A stretch of 64,000 nt of DNA from Rhodobacterales bacterium HTCC2255 (lineage in GTDB: Bacteria > Pseudomonadota > Alphaproteobacteria > Rhodobacterales > Rhodobacteraceae). Shown piece after piece: positions 49,866 through 58,487 of the stretch. The position numbers were made by a program, and so were the translations under genes. The notes under the pieces were generated by a model that was given only the letters and a program-made list of their open reading frames with translations, did no database searches and had not been told where the DNA came from. The stretch lies in assembly GCA_000153745.1 (NCBI GenBank), contig DS022282.1:1200066-1264065 (forward strand), given 5' to 3'. The first letter of the stretch is position 1. The number at the start of each line of letters is the position of its first letter.

Positions 49866-51083
49866 ATGTGTAAATTGTCTTTTATATTTGTTTTTGTAAT
49901 ATCCTTGAATTCACAACCTTTGTTTTCCCAAAATGATAACCTTAATATGAGTGTTGGTACTGCTTTCAATTCAGGAAATGTCTTTGGAGTTTACAATAAT
50001 TTAAGAACCCAAAATAAAAACAATGTTAATTTCAATCTTGAATATTCAAAAAGAAATTTGTCATCACAATTGTCTCTAAATTATGATGATCATGATAAAC
50101 TTAACTTTGATAATTCATATGTTAATTATGAGAACGGAATAGCAAACTTTAGCATTGGAAGAGTTGACCGTATATGGTCCTTTTCAAAAAAATCATCTCT
50201 TGTCTTATCTTCAAATAGTAGGCCCTTAGGGGCCATTTCTATAAATTTAAAAAATAAGTTTAATACGCAATGGTTGCCCTCAACAGCAAATTGGTCAGTT
50301 GAACTTATTAATGGCTCTACTAAAAATTCACTAAATGGTAAGAATTCAATGCTATCTGGCGCAAGAGTTGTAATAAGGCCATCTAAAAAATTAAACTTTG
50401 AAATTCTACAAATAGGACAATGGGGTGATCAAAATGATAAGTTATACTCGTTTAATATTGATGCTTTATTATTCGGAAATACAAATGAGGGGCCCAAATC
50501 CAATCTTAATAAGATGGCCGGATTTGGTGTCTCATATTCAATACCTTTAAATAAAAATACCTATCGCTTTTATAGTCAAACGATAGGCGAGGACGAAGCT
50601 GGCAGTTTACCTTCATGTCTTGCGTGGATGGCAGGACTTGAGTTGACAGCCCCAAAAATGAAATTTCCAACAACTTTAACAATCGAAGCTGTTGATACAC
50701 GCGTGAAAAGAAGTACACATGGTAATTGTGGGCCAAATACTATGTATAATAATAGCGTTTATGATTATATCAACTATGAAACTGTGTTGGGTGTACCAAT
50801 AGATACTGAGGGTACTTCTTTAGAAGTATTTGGGCAATCTCAGATAAATAATAATTTAGATATTAATTATTCAACAAAGTTTCTTTCGATTAATGATCAA
50901 GATTATTCACAGCATCGCTTATCATCGAAACGTAGTTTGGGAACGATAACAACACTGGGAATTAATTGGGAAAAAGATGGTTTTGATTTAGGTGGAAGTA
51001 TTGGCTATCAAAATATAATATTAGATAAAGCTAATATATCAAACGGTACAATATTTAGCCTATATACGTCAGTAGAATTTTAA
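49866..51083 (+). CDS. Wzi-like capsule-assembly outer-membrane barrel
   Basis: About 405 aa. Signal peptide ending SLNSQPLFSQ, then alternating polar/hydrophobic strands, ending in a terminal Phe (SVEF), all typical of outer-membrane barrels. The stretch RVDRIWSFSKKSSLVLSSNSRPLGAISI, read in two parts, and YRFYSQTIGEDEAGSLPS resemble the Wzi family, whose members anchor or assemble capsule at the cell surface. Start taken at the ATG 49866 since an AAAGG lies seven bases upstream; a GTG at 49860 is open. Confidence 0.75.
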   Translation: MCKLSFIFVFVISLNSQPLFSQNDNLNMSVGTAFNSGNVFGVYNNLRTQNKNNVNFNLEYSKRNLSSQLSLNYDDHDKLNFDNSYVNYENGIANFSIGRVDRIWSFSKKSSLVLSSNSRPLGAISINLKNKFNTQWLPSTANWSVELINGSTKNSLNGKNSMLSGARVVIRPSKKLNFEILQIGQWGDQNDKLYSFNIDALLFGNTNEGPKSNLNKMAGFGVSYSIPLNKNTYRFYSQTIGEDEAGSLPSCLAWMAGLELTAPKMKFPTTLTIEAVDTRVKRSTHGNCGPNTMYNNSVYDYINYETVLGVPIDTEGTSLEVFGQSQINNNLDINYSTKFLSINDQDYSQHRLSSKRSLGTITTLGINWEKDGFDLGGSIGYQNIILDKANISNGTIFSLYTSVEF

Positions 51084-51134
51084 GTATTTCAAATATTTAG
51101 TAAGAATAGTGTGAATATAAAATATACTAACTCT

Positions 51135-51749
51135 TTACTTACCCATGCCTCTTACAATTGTAAGAATTGTATTACCAATAATCTTCAATTCAATAATATA
51201 ATTTACATTCTGTATATAATAATTATCAACAGACGCTTTTTTTGCAGTTGCTTCCAAACCTTCAGCATATCCCAATCTAATTTGTGATAAGCCAGTAATA
51301 CCAGGGCGAATAATATGTCGTTCTCGATATCCATTAACATTTTTCAAATATTCTAGAGCATGCATGTAATAGTCTGGCCTTGGCCCAATCAAACTCATAT
51401 CACCTTTTAAAACATTCAAAATTTGAGGCAATTCATCAATTCGGCTTTTGCGTAAAATTTTACCAATAGATGTAATTCTATCCGTTTCAATCGGATCATC
51501 ATATTTTCTAGTAATTTTCTTAACAGGAACCATAGTTCGGAACTTAACTGCAGAAAAAACACTGCAGTTTTTACCCATGCGTTCCTGAATAAAAAACAAA
51601 CTCCCTGAGTTAAAAAAATAATTAACAAATAGTAAAATTATTGAAATAATAAAAAATAACGGAATCAGTAACAAGCATACAAAAATATCAAATAAACGTT
51701 TGTTGATCCAAAACATTTTATTACCAAATGTGCGGTTAGAAATATTCAT
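51135..51749 (-). CDS. Bacterial sugar transferase (initiating phosphoglycosyltransferase)
   Basis: 204 aa PF02397 protein. One N-terminal membrane hairpin (residues about 15-42), then the catalytic domain: FIQERMGKNCSVFSAVKFRTM, SRIDELPQILNVLKGDMSLIGPRPDY, and RPGITGLSQIRLGY. It adds the first sugar-1-phosphate to undecaprenyl phosphate for surface glycan assembly. A second such enzyme lies at 57.8 kb, from the other half of the island. Confidence 0.93.
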   Translation of the reverse strand: MNISNRTFGNKMFWINKRLFDIFVCLLLIPLFFIISIILLFVNYFFNSGSLFFIQERMGKNCSVFSAVKFRTMVPVKKITRKYDDPIETDRITSIGKILRKSRIDELPQILNVLKGDMSLIGPRPDYYMHALEYLKNVNGYRERHIIRPGITGLSQIRLGYAEGLEATAKKASVDNYYIQNVNYIIELKIIGNTILTIVRGMGK

Positions 51750-51807
51750 AAGTAACCTTATTTATTTATTTGACTCATAGTATACTATATCAAAATGATA
51801 TAACAAG

Positions 51808-52755
51808 TTAATTATAATTTATATGTTTTTTCCAAAGCTTATCTAAGTTTTTTCTCCTAAAACTTTTCAAGCTTAGTCTCCCTAAACTAAAAACACTATT
51901 TTTTGAAGTTATTGTTACGTTTGTTCCAAAATTTTCCTTATTTAGAACATTTTCAAATTTCAAATTAAAAAACATATTCATATTAGAGTTATTTTTTATT
52001 TGATTCAAACCCACCTGAAATTTTATATCTTCATCCCCAAAAGTAGCATAAAGCTCAGATCCTACTTTTTTGCTCTGCTCTTGGATTCCTAAAGTAAGAT
52101 CAAATTGGTCTGCTATATCAAACCAAGTGTTACCAATGCCCACATTTAAGTGATCTGATTTAAATTCATGATTTACATTTCCATAAAACTCAGAGTTTTC
52201 ATTGTTAGAAAGTTTTACAAATTTTGCATTGAACACCATATATTCGTCCTTAGCCTGTTCAACACCAAAATTACCAAGGGCATTTTTTGATATAATAACA
52301 TCTTTATTTAAGTTTACTCCAAAAGAGATTTTGTCTTTGTTTTTTAAAAATAATCCTAGATTGATATTAGATAAAATACTTTGATTTAAAATCAGGTTTG
52401 AATTATTTTCTGATATAATGATATCTATATTTTTTGATTTATTTGACTGAAATTTAAGCCCACTGTCAATTTGTTCGCTTAAATAAAAAAGATCAGATGC
52501 ATCTGCATATTTTTTTGATAGATAATACGCATCCTTTCGAATTGAAAAACTATACCTACTTTTTCCTTTAATTTTCGGCGTTAAAAGTATACTTATTTTT
52601 TGTGGTTTTTGTTTAAAAAGCCGGTCAATATTTTTAACAATAGATTTGCTAGAATTACTTGGTATGTATTCAATTTCCTCTGCCTGAATAGTCATAGGCA
52701 TCAGCAATATAAATACTATGTATTTATAATACCTTATAAATGTCCTAATTAACAT
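51808..52755 (-). CDS. Hypothetical outer-membrane beta-barrel protein
   Basis: 315 aa; family not recognised. Signal peptide (FILLMPMTIQAEE), an N-terminal region with a Lys-rich linker, then regularly spaced amphipathic strands (NINLGLFLKNKDKISFGVNL, FDLTLGIQEQSKKVGSELYATFG), the pattern of a barrel. It overlaps the 3' end of the SLBB gene by 11 bases. It might be a YjbH-type secretion porin, but I cannot show this. Confidence 0.6.
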   Translation of the reverse strand: MLIRTFIRYYKYIVFILLMPMTIQAEEIEYIPSNSSKSIVKNIDRLFKQKPQKISILLTPKIKGKSRYSFSIRKDAYYLSKKYADASDLFYLSEQIDSGLKFQSNKSKNIDIIISENNSNLILNQSILSNINLGLFLKNKDKISFGVNLNKDVIISKNALGNFGVEQAKDEYMVFNAKFVKLSNNENSEFYGNVNHEFKSDHLNVGIGNTWFDIADQFDLTLGIQEQSKKVGSELYATFGDEDIKFQVGLNQIKNNSNMNMFFNLKFENVLNKENFGTNVTITSKNSVFSLGRLSLKSFRRKNLDKLWKKHINYN

Positions 52756-55700
52756 TATTTATGGCTAAAATTGATGTCGCAATATTACCAAGAACTCTTG
52801 AAATAATATCTGTTAACCCTAGTATAGACAATTTATCTATTTTGGGTGGTATAACAACAACAGAACCAACTGGAATAATTGTATTATTATCTACCAAGCG
52901 ACTTTCTCCGTTTGGCAATAATAGATAAGCTTTTCGAACGTCTGCCATTTTAGTCAAACCGCCCGCAGAAAATATATAATCTTTATAAGTCTTGTTTGGG
53001 CTATAACTTGCAACGGTCATTCTTTGAACAGCACCAATTATGGACACATGTGATGGCCTTTTAGGAAGCATCAATTTATCACCATCCTGTAAATAAAAAT
53101 TATCATTAATATCCATTATGTTTACGGTCATTCTGCCTGTAGTTGGCAAATTTCTTAATTGTTGAGAAAAACCCAACACAGCCTTTATTTGGTCACCTAC
53201 ACCTTCAAGGTCGCTTTGTGCCAATGTAAGAACAGATGCCTCTAATTGGGCAGCTAAGATATTATTAGATTCTCTCTCTTGAGATCGGATTGATTCTCTT
53301 TCTAGAACAGCGCCTAAAGGATAAGCTGTGTCGGCCAATCCTCCAGCCCGTTGTATTACTTCTTGTAGAGCCTCTTTCCTGGAAAAAGGATAATTGCCAG
53401 GAACCATGAATTCTCCTGTTAATTCAATAAACCCATTTATGGATTGGTTTATTGCTCTTGGTACAGTTACATAAAATTCACCTGAAAGAATTGTTTCATT
53501 CGTCGCCAAGCTATCTAGTTTAAAAATTTTAGGCTCTAATAAAACTAATGTATCGTTTTCTTTTATAGATTTTGTAAGTAAAATATTTGAAGCTGCTTTT
53601 GACTTTACTACGCCTGCTAGGTCAATTAAGTCTTTCAATCTCGCCTTATCGGCTATTGGGTAAGTTCCAGGGAACATTACTGCCCCATTAATAACTCGAA
53701 GTTTTGAAGTCATGTCTTTTAAAACATAATTTAGAGAACCATTCGGCTGACTTAATACATCAACTATATTTTTCTTTCTCACATTACTCGTAATCTCAGT
53801 ATTAATTTGCTCTAAACTTTCAGCTTCAATAGTGTTTGCTGCAAGCTCAGGGTTTCTATTTTCATTAATACTTTTAGCATAACCCTCATCTTTTAGGAGA
53901 TCTTGTTCATTACTAATATTTAAAAAATTATCTCTGATATATTGTTCAGAATACATATGAACTATGTTAGATTCATATGCGATTATATTTTCTGAATCAG
54001 AAAATAATGTAGCAGCATCATAAGTACGTAGAATCCATCCATTATCATTATTTTGATTAGTATCTAAACCAATATATAATTTATAGAAGTCACTTGAATT
54101 TGTGATTTTATTAAATATTTTTTGTTTTGAAAAAGCAAAGTTTGGAGATAAGAGTAAATTTAACTTTCTATCATAATAAACTTTTACCGCATCACTTTCC
54201 CTTACATCATTCATTAAAGCTGAAGATTCTGTAGTGTCATATGAATTTATTATTTTTTGGTAAATACCATGGCTGATCAAATTGATGGCGTCGTTTTGTT
54301 TAATTTTAAATTCATAGTTTATATTTTTTATTTTTACAGATGAATTTTTATCCGTATTTTGAACTATTACAAATTCGTTTTGTATCGTGGGCAATCTACC
54401 TTTTAATTTATCTAATATATCAGAAGAAGTCATACCTTTTGAGAAAGGCAAAATTGTAAATAATTCTCCGTCTAAACTAATTTTTATTATATTAGCTTTT
54501 CGAAGTAATTTTCTAGAATATTCTATATTCTGCATATAATTTAATTTATTATTATCTAATTCATGACGTAACTTTACTACTTCTAAATTGGCATTTTCTA
54601 AATTGGCATTTTCTAAATTGGCATTTGCATCTGACTGTTCTGTATCAATAATATCATTTACTTGCTCGAGAATTAATTCGTTGTAAAACTTATCCTCAAA
54701 AATAAATAATCTATCACCTTTAGCTAATTTTTGATGATAATGATTTGGATTATAATGTTTTTCCATTGCAAATCTAAGATCAAACGCCTCAACCCCATTT
54801 TTGTTCTCTAACAGAGCTAAATCATACACAGCTTTTGCACTTGGAATGTAAAAATTCTTTACAGATTCATAGAGTTCTATATCTTGACCAACGGGAATAT
54901 AAGCAACTCTCACACCATCAAGATAAAGTTCTGCTACATTCGATTCAACAAGCTTAGAAACCAATGGATCAAATGATTTATTGGGATCTGAAGTAACCAA
55001 TCCCAAATATTCCTCTTTTGTAAATAATCGTAAATCCGATCCAACAGGTAAGGTTATGCTGTCATCCTCTAAAGCTTCGTCTAGATTTATAGCCTGAACT
55101 TCTTTGCCAACAATTAATGCAAACGATGTGTAGATATCTAAACTCAATACTGCACCATCTTTTATTACTTCACCTATACTTAATGGTTTGTCGGTTTTTA
55201 TTTCAAAGTCTTTCAAAACAGCCCCATAGACTTTAGATATACTTAAATCACGCGTTTCAATAAAATCTACCTGGAGTGCTTCGCCTTCTTTAAGTGATTC
55301 ATTTTTTGCTGCCAAGCGTGTTGCTATTTGTCCACTCGAGTCAAAATAAGATACTTTTAATTCAGCCCCAGAGGACAAGAATGAAGTCCCAGAAATGCCT
55401 AATAAATCTTTTATTAATATTTCAGATTTACCATTTGGTAATTCATATATTCCTGGGTTGTTTACAAACCCTGATACTGCAATTGTTGGTCCCTTAAATG
55501 GAACAAAAATGCGTGCACCATTTTTTACTAGCGGGTCTAATTCAGATGATGAATTTTGTAAAAAATCATAAAAATCTACTGTTTGTGTTGCTTCACCAAT
55601 TTGACTTAACGAAATATTTCGCAGTGAACCACTATCAGAAATACCTCCTGAATATGCAATGACTCTACTCAATGGAGTATATGCAGGCACAGCAATAGTT

Positions 55701-56344
55701 CTTGGAGATTTTACATTACCTGATATCTGTACTGTTACTAATCTAGCATTATTTAATCTAACAAAAACTTCAGCTGATGCATCGTCCAATAGAATTTTGT
55801 CAAGGATTAATTTAGTAACTTGATTTAAATTTAAATTGTTAACATTCAAAGGATATACATTTTCAAGCGTGATAGTTCCATCATTCATAACTTGATAGCT
55901 TTCATTAGATGGACTTAATCCAGTTATTGTAATCTGAATTGTATCCCCAGGAGCCAATTGGTAGTTTTTGCCAATGGTATTGAAAAAAAGTAAACTATTA
56001 TCTTGTGGTTGGTTGAATTCATTTGACCCATAAATATTTAAATCTTCTCCAGTGAGAGCATAAAAATATCTCATAAACATGGATTTTTCATTAATATCTC
56101 TTTGGTTAATACCTTGAGATAAATCTATCTGAAGATTGTTATCTGTATTTGCTACTTTTTGACTTTCAGATATCAGATTTTGATCAAAAGTGGTTTTGTC
56201 TTGTTGTGAAATATTATTTATTAATGAAGGATTTTCGGTTAACAATTTTTGAAGATCTGCATTATTAGTTGATTGAGCAAAAATTGGCTGCCATGCAATT
56301 AATAAAATAAAAATAAATAAATTTCTCAAAAATAAAATATTCAT
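52745..56344 (-). CDS. Large SLBB-domain polysaccharide export protein
   Basis: 1199 aa, three times the length of Wza-type exporters. Signal peptide, then a Poly_export domain (residues about 118-200, YQLAPGDTIQITITGLSPSNESYQV in parts) and at least five SLBB-like units, e.g. ISGNVKSPRTIAVPAYTPLSRVI, VSGFVNNPGIYELPNGKSE, INGAVMFPGTYPIADKARLKDLI, LTGEFMVPGNYPFSRKEAL and IGAVQRMTVASYSPNKTYKDYI. It likely forms the periplasmic and outer-membrane path for capsule. A 15-bp tandem repeat is embedded (54581-54625). A four-base overlap links it to the Wzz gene. Confidence 0.88.
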   Translation of the reverse strand: MNILFLRNLFIFILLIAWQPIFAQSTNNADLQKLLTENPSLINNISQQDKTTFDQNLISESQKVANTDNNLQIDLSQGINQRDINEKSMFMRYFYALTGEDLNIYGSNEFNQPQDNSLLFFNTIGKNYQLAPGDTIQITITGLSPSNESYQVMNDGTITLENVYPLNVNNLNLNQVTKLILDKILLDDASAEVFVRLNNARLVTVQISGNVKSPRTIAVPAYTPLSRVIAYSGGISDSGSLRNISLSQIGEATQTVDFYDFLQNSSSELDPLVKNGARIFVPFKGPTIAVSGFVNNPGIYELPNGKSEILIKDLLGISGTSFLSSGAELKVSYFDSSGQIATRLAAKNESLKEGEALQVDFIETRDLSISKVYGAVLKDFEIKTDKPLSIGEVIKDGAVLSLDIYTSFALIVGKEVQAINLDEALEDDSITLPVGSDLRLFTKEEYLGLVTSDPNKSFDPLVSKLVESNVAELYLDGVRVAYIPVGQDIELYESVKNFYIPSAKAVYDLALLENKNGVEAFDLRFAMEKHYNPNHYHQKLAKGDRLFIFEDKFYNELILEQVNDIIDTEQSDANANLENANLENANLEVVKLRHELDNNKLNYMQNIEYSRKLLRKANIIKISLDGELFTILPFSKGMTSSDILDKLKGRLPTIQNEFVIVQNTDKNSSVKIKNINYEFKIKQNDAINLISHGIYQKIINSYDTTESSALMNDVRESDAVKVYYDRKLNLLLSPNFAFSKQKIFNKITNSSDFYKLYIGLDTNQNNDNGWILRTYDAATLFSDSENIIAYESNIVHMYSEQYIRDNFLNISNEQDLLKDEGYAKSINENRNPELAANTIEAESLEQINTEITSNVRKKNIVDVLSQPNGSLNYVLKDMTSKLRVINGAVMFPGTYPIADKARLKDLIDLAGVVKSKAASNILLTKSIKENDTLVLLEPKIFKLDSLATNETILSGEFYVTVPRAINQSINGFIELTGEFMVPGNYPFSRKEALQEVIQRAGGLADTAYPLGAVLERESIRSQERESNNILAAQLEASVLTLAQSDLEGVGDQIKAVLGFSQQLRNLPTTGRMTVNIMDINDNFYLQDGDKLMLPKRPSHVSIIGAVQRMTVASYSPNKTYKDYIFSAGGLTKMADVRKAYLLLPNGESRLVDNNTIIPVGSVVVIPPKIDKLSILGLTDIISRVLGNIATSILAINNVN
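54581..54625 (-). repeat. Three perfect 15-bp tandem repeats inside the SLBB gene
   Basis: The unit TTCTAAATTGGCATT occurs three times without a mismatch, encoding NANLE three times in the minus-strand frame. The unit length is a multiple of three, so copy-number change keeps the reading frame. It lies in a polar linker followed by a possible helix. Confidence 0.9.
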
Positions 56345-57273
56345 GAATTATCTTTCACTATTGCATGACGAATTAATACGATTGCTGCACCAACAAATAA
56401 TCCCAATAATAATGAAAGAGTCAAAATTAATTTAGGATTTGGTGCTGTTGGATATAAACTTATTGTTGGATTTATATATGGCTCTGCAATAAAATGTTTT
56501 CCCCGAGAAGCAAACATTAGCTTTTGCTCTTCTTTACTTATAAGTTCTGCTAAAACTTCCCTGTGCTCTCGAGAACGTGCTGTACGAAGCTTTTCTTTAT
56601 AAAAAGCTAACGGCTCTATCGAAAAATCGACATAACGCTGTCTCATAATTTTATCACTAGCTCTGGCTGCATCAATAATAAGTGACAATATTAAATCTGG
56701 TTTTGATGTTTCGCTTGTAAATTTCAAAAAACCAGTTTCTTTTTCTTCGTTTATTTGAACATTTTGAGTTATAAAAATAGCTAGTCGCCTTGGATTTGGA
56801 GGCACATAATTTGCTGCCTTATTTCCAGTTAAAAGTTCTTTAACATTACCTACTAAAGTTTGAGCCTTAGTTTTCTGACGTCTTGAATAATTATTAAGGG
56901 AGGCGTTCCATTCAGAACTGAATATATCTTTGATAATTTTTTTATTTTCAAAAATTATTTCTGCAACTTCGACCGATGTTATAAGTGATTTAAATATATT
57001 TAAATCATTATTCGAACTGGTTGGTAATTGAATGCCCGCAATTGATGCGAAACCACCCAACCCAGATAAACTTGGGCTAGTTTTTGTTTCACCAACAGGT
57101 TTTAGGTTATATTCAATAGTATATTTTCTTTCCGCAGATTGAAGATGAAAAGACGCAAAAAAAACAGACACAATAGAGACTAAAATTATAAAAATTTTAC
57201 CCCTCCAAAGGGCAGAAAATAAATCCTTTAAGTCAATTTCATCTCTATATAATGATTTATCGTGATTATCCAT
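56341..57273 (-). CDS. Wzz-like chain-length/export inner-membrane protein
   Basis: 310 aa with a membrane span near each end (residues about 30-47 and 284-303), and a periplasmic helical body between, as in Wzz. N-terminal YRDEIDLKDLFSALWRGKIFI is the usual cytoplasmic segment; a C-terminal span (LILTLSLLLGLFVGAAIVLI) follows a Pro-rich stretch. No tyrosine kinase domain is attached, and none is seen nearby. It controls polymer length and couples with the SLBB exporter downstream (four-base overlap). Confidence 0.85.
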   Translation of the reverse strand: MDNHDKSLYRDEIDLKDLFSALWRGKIFIILVSIVSVFFASFHLQSAERKYTIEYNLKPVGETKTSPSLSGLGGFASIAGIQLPTSSNNDLNIFKSLITSVEVAEIIFENKKIIKDIFSSEWNASLNNYSRRQKTKAQTLVGNVKELLTGNKAANYVPPNPRRLAIFITQNVQINEEKETGFLKFTSETSKPDLILSLIIDAARASDKIMRQRYVDFSIEPLAFYKEKLRTARSREHREVLAELISKEEQKLMFASRGKHFIAEPYINPTISLYPTAPNPKLILTLSLLLGLFVGAAIVLIRHAIVKDNS

Positions 57274-57386
57274 GATCAGTATTTGCGTTTAAAATAATAC
57301 ATTAATAATGTGTAGTTTAGATAAAGAGAAAATTCAACGTCATTATTGATTTAGTTTATATAGTTTATATGATTTTACTTACGTAA
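57274..57386. other. AT-rich spacer upstream of the Wzz gene
   Basis: Noncoding, very AT-rich, before the recombinase remnant. It includes the Wzz ribosome-binding region and probably the promoter for the export genes. Nothing else recognised. Confidence 0.3.
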
Positions 57387-57811
57387 AAGAAAAATAACTT
57401 GATTAACGATATTTCCACCAAATTTAATGCCGCTTTTGCTAAAAATACTATCAGGATCTATCGGTCAGACTTTATCTAATACCAAAACTAGTGTCTTGAA
57501 AATGATCTAGCGCCCACCCATACTACCGGAGACACCCTGTCAATGTATATGGACTATATTAGCGGCAATAAACAATGCACCACCATCCGTCGACAAATTA
57601 AATTACTGCAAAAGAAATTAAAAATTGGCGCCGCTTAACAACCGCTCAGCTGTCATTACGTTAAAGTGGCTGCAACATAAGATTTATTATAACAAGATAG
57701 GCCGCATTAAAGGATAATGCTCAGAAGGGATGGCAGACAGATTCAACTGTGATGACATATCTTAGCAATTGGATCATATTAAGTGGGGACAAGAAGAGGC
57801 AGAACAGTTAA
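57387..57811 (+). pseudogene. Decayed tyrosine recombinase (phage-type integrase)
   Basis: Broken but readable on the plus strand. Frame 1 from 57387 gives AAFAKNTIRIYRSDFI, a stop, YQN, a stop (TAG, likely from TGG for the usual Trp-Cys), CLENDLAP, then LSMYMDYISGNKQCTTIRRQIKLLQKKLKI to 57638: the SAM-like core-binding domain pattern (NTxRxYxxD, WC, ATIRRRL). A shift in frame gives NNRSAVITLKWLQHKIYYNKIGRIKG, the next helices of the same domain. A further shift gives KGWQTDSTVMTYLSNW, like the C-terminal segment with the nucleophilic Tyr. The catalytic core between is missing. Not searched; the reading is by eye. Confidence 0.62.
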
Positions 57812-58485
57812 TCTGTCCAATTAAGTGCCTGCCTCAAACTAGATGGTGGCTTAGGCAAACCCTTAAAAACCCTCCAAGCTATTTTTGTGCTTGGAAAAAG
57901 AACAGCCCAAGCTGTGACAAGAATCGACACGAAATAAATATATAGGCTCTTATTCGAGACAAACCACTCCTCAAGCGCTCCCTTATATGGAGCTATAACA
58001 TTCGCGTAGAAATCAACGGAAGCGGTTACACCATGCATAATCTCTTCCTCACCACGAAAGATAATCGAGCCCACCCCTGAGAGTCCTGGCCGAACTTGCT
58101 TAATTAGACTCTGAGTGTTCTCCGAATAAGCTCCAAACGTTTGAGAAGTTAGTGGCCTTGGGCCGATAACACTCATATCACCAAAAAAGATATTCAACAG
58201 CTGTGGCAGCTCATTAATTTTGGTTTTACGCAAAAATCTGCCTACTGGAAGCACTCTAGGGTCACCCTTCATGGTAACCGTACCTGTACCAATTTTTGGG
58301 CTATTTTTCAGCATAGTCGCGAACTTAAACAACTTAAAGTTTACACCTCCCTTCCCAATGCGATCCTGTAAAAAGAACACCTCACCCTCTCCTGTGAATC
58401 TTAGCGTTATAACCAAAGGAACCAACAAAGGAGAAAGTAATAATAACGCTATCCCAGAAAATAAGATGTCAAAAAAACGTTCCAT
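57808..58485 (-). CDS. Bacterial sugar transferase, second copy
   Basis: 225 aa PF02397 enzyme. N-terminal membrane segment (ILFSGIALLLLSPLLVPLVI), then FLQDRIGKGGVNFKLFKFATM, KTKINELPQLLNIFFGDMSVIGPRPL and RPGLSGVGSIIFRGEEE. It starts a different glycan or is an alternative to the 51.1-kb copy. More GC-rich than the genes to its left, which fits recent import. Its last codons overlap the remnant recombinase. Confidence 0.92.
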   Translation of the reverse strand: MERFFDILFSGIALLLLSPLLVPLVITLRFTGEGEVFFLQDRIGKGGVNFKLFKFATMLKNSPKIGTGTVTMKGDPRVLPVGRFLRKTKINELPQLLNIFFGDMSVIGPRPLTSQTFGAYSENTQSLIKQVRPGLSGVGSIIFRGEEEIMHGVTASVDFYANVIAPYKGALEEWFVSNKSLYIYFVSILVTAWAVLFPSTKIAWRVFKGLPKPPSSLRQALNWTD

Positions 58486-58487
58486 TC

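Noticed and set aside
54581-54625. CRISPR-like array
   Set aside because: The units are directly adjacent with no spacers and are translated in frame.
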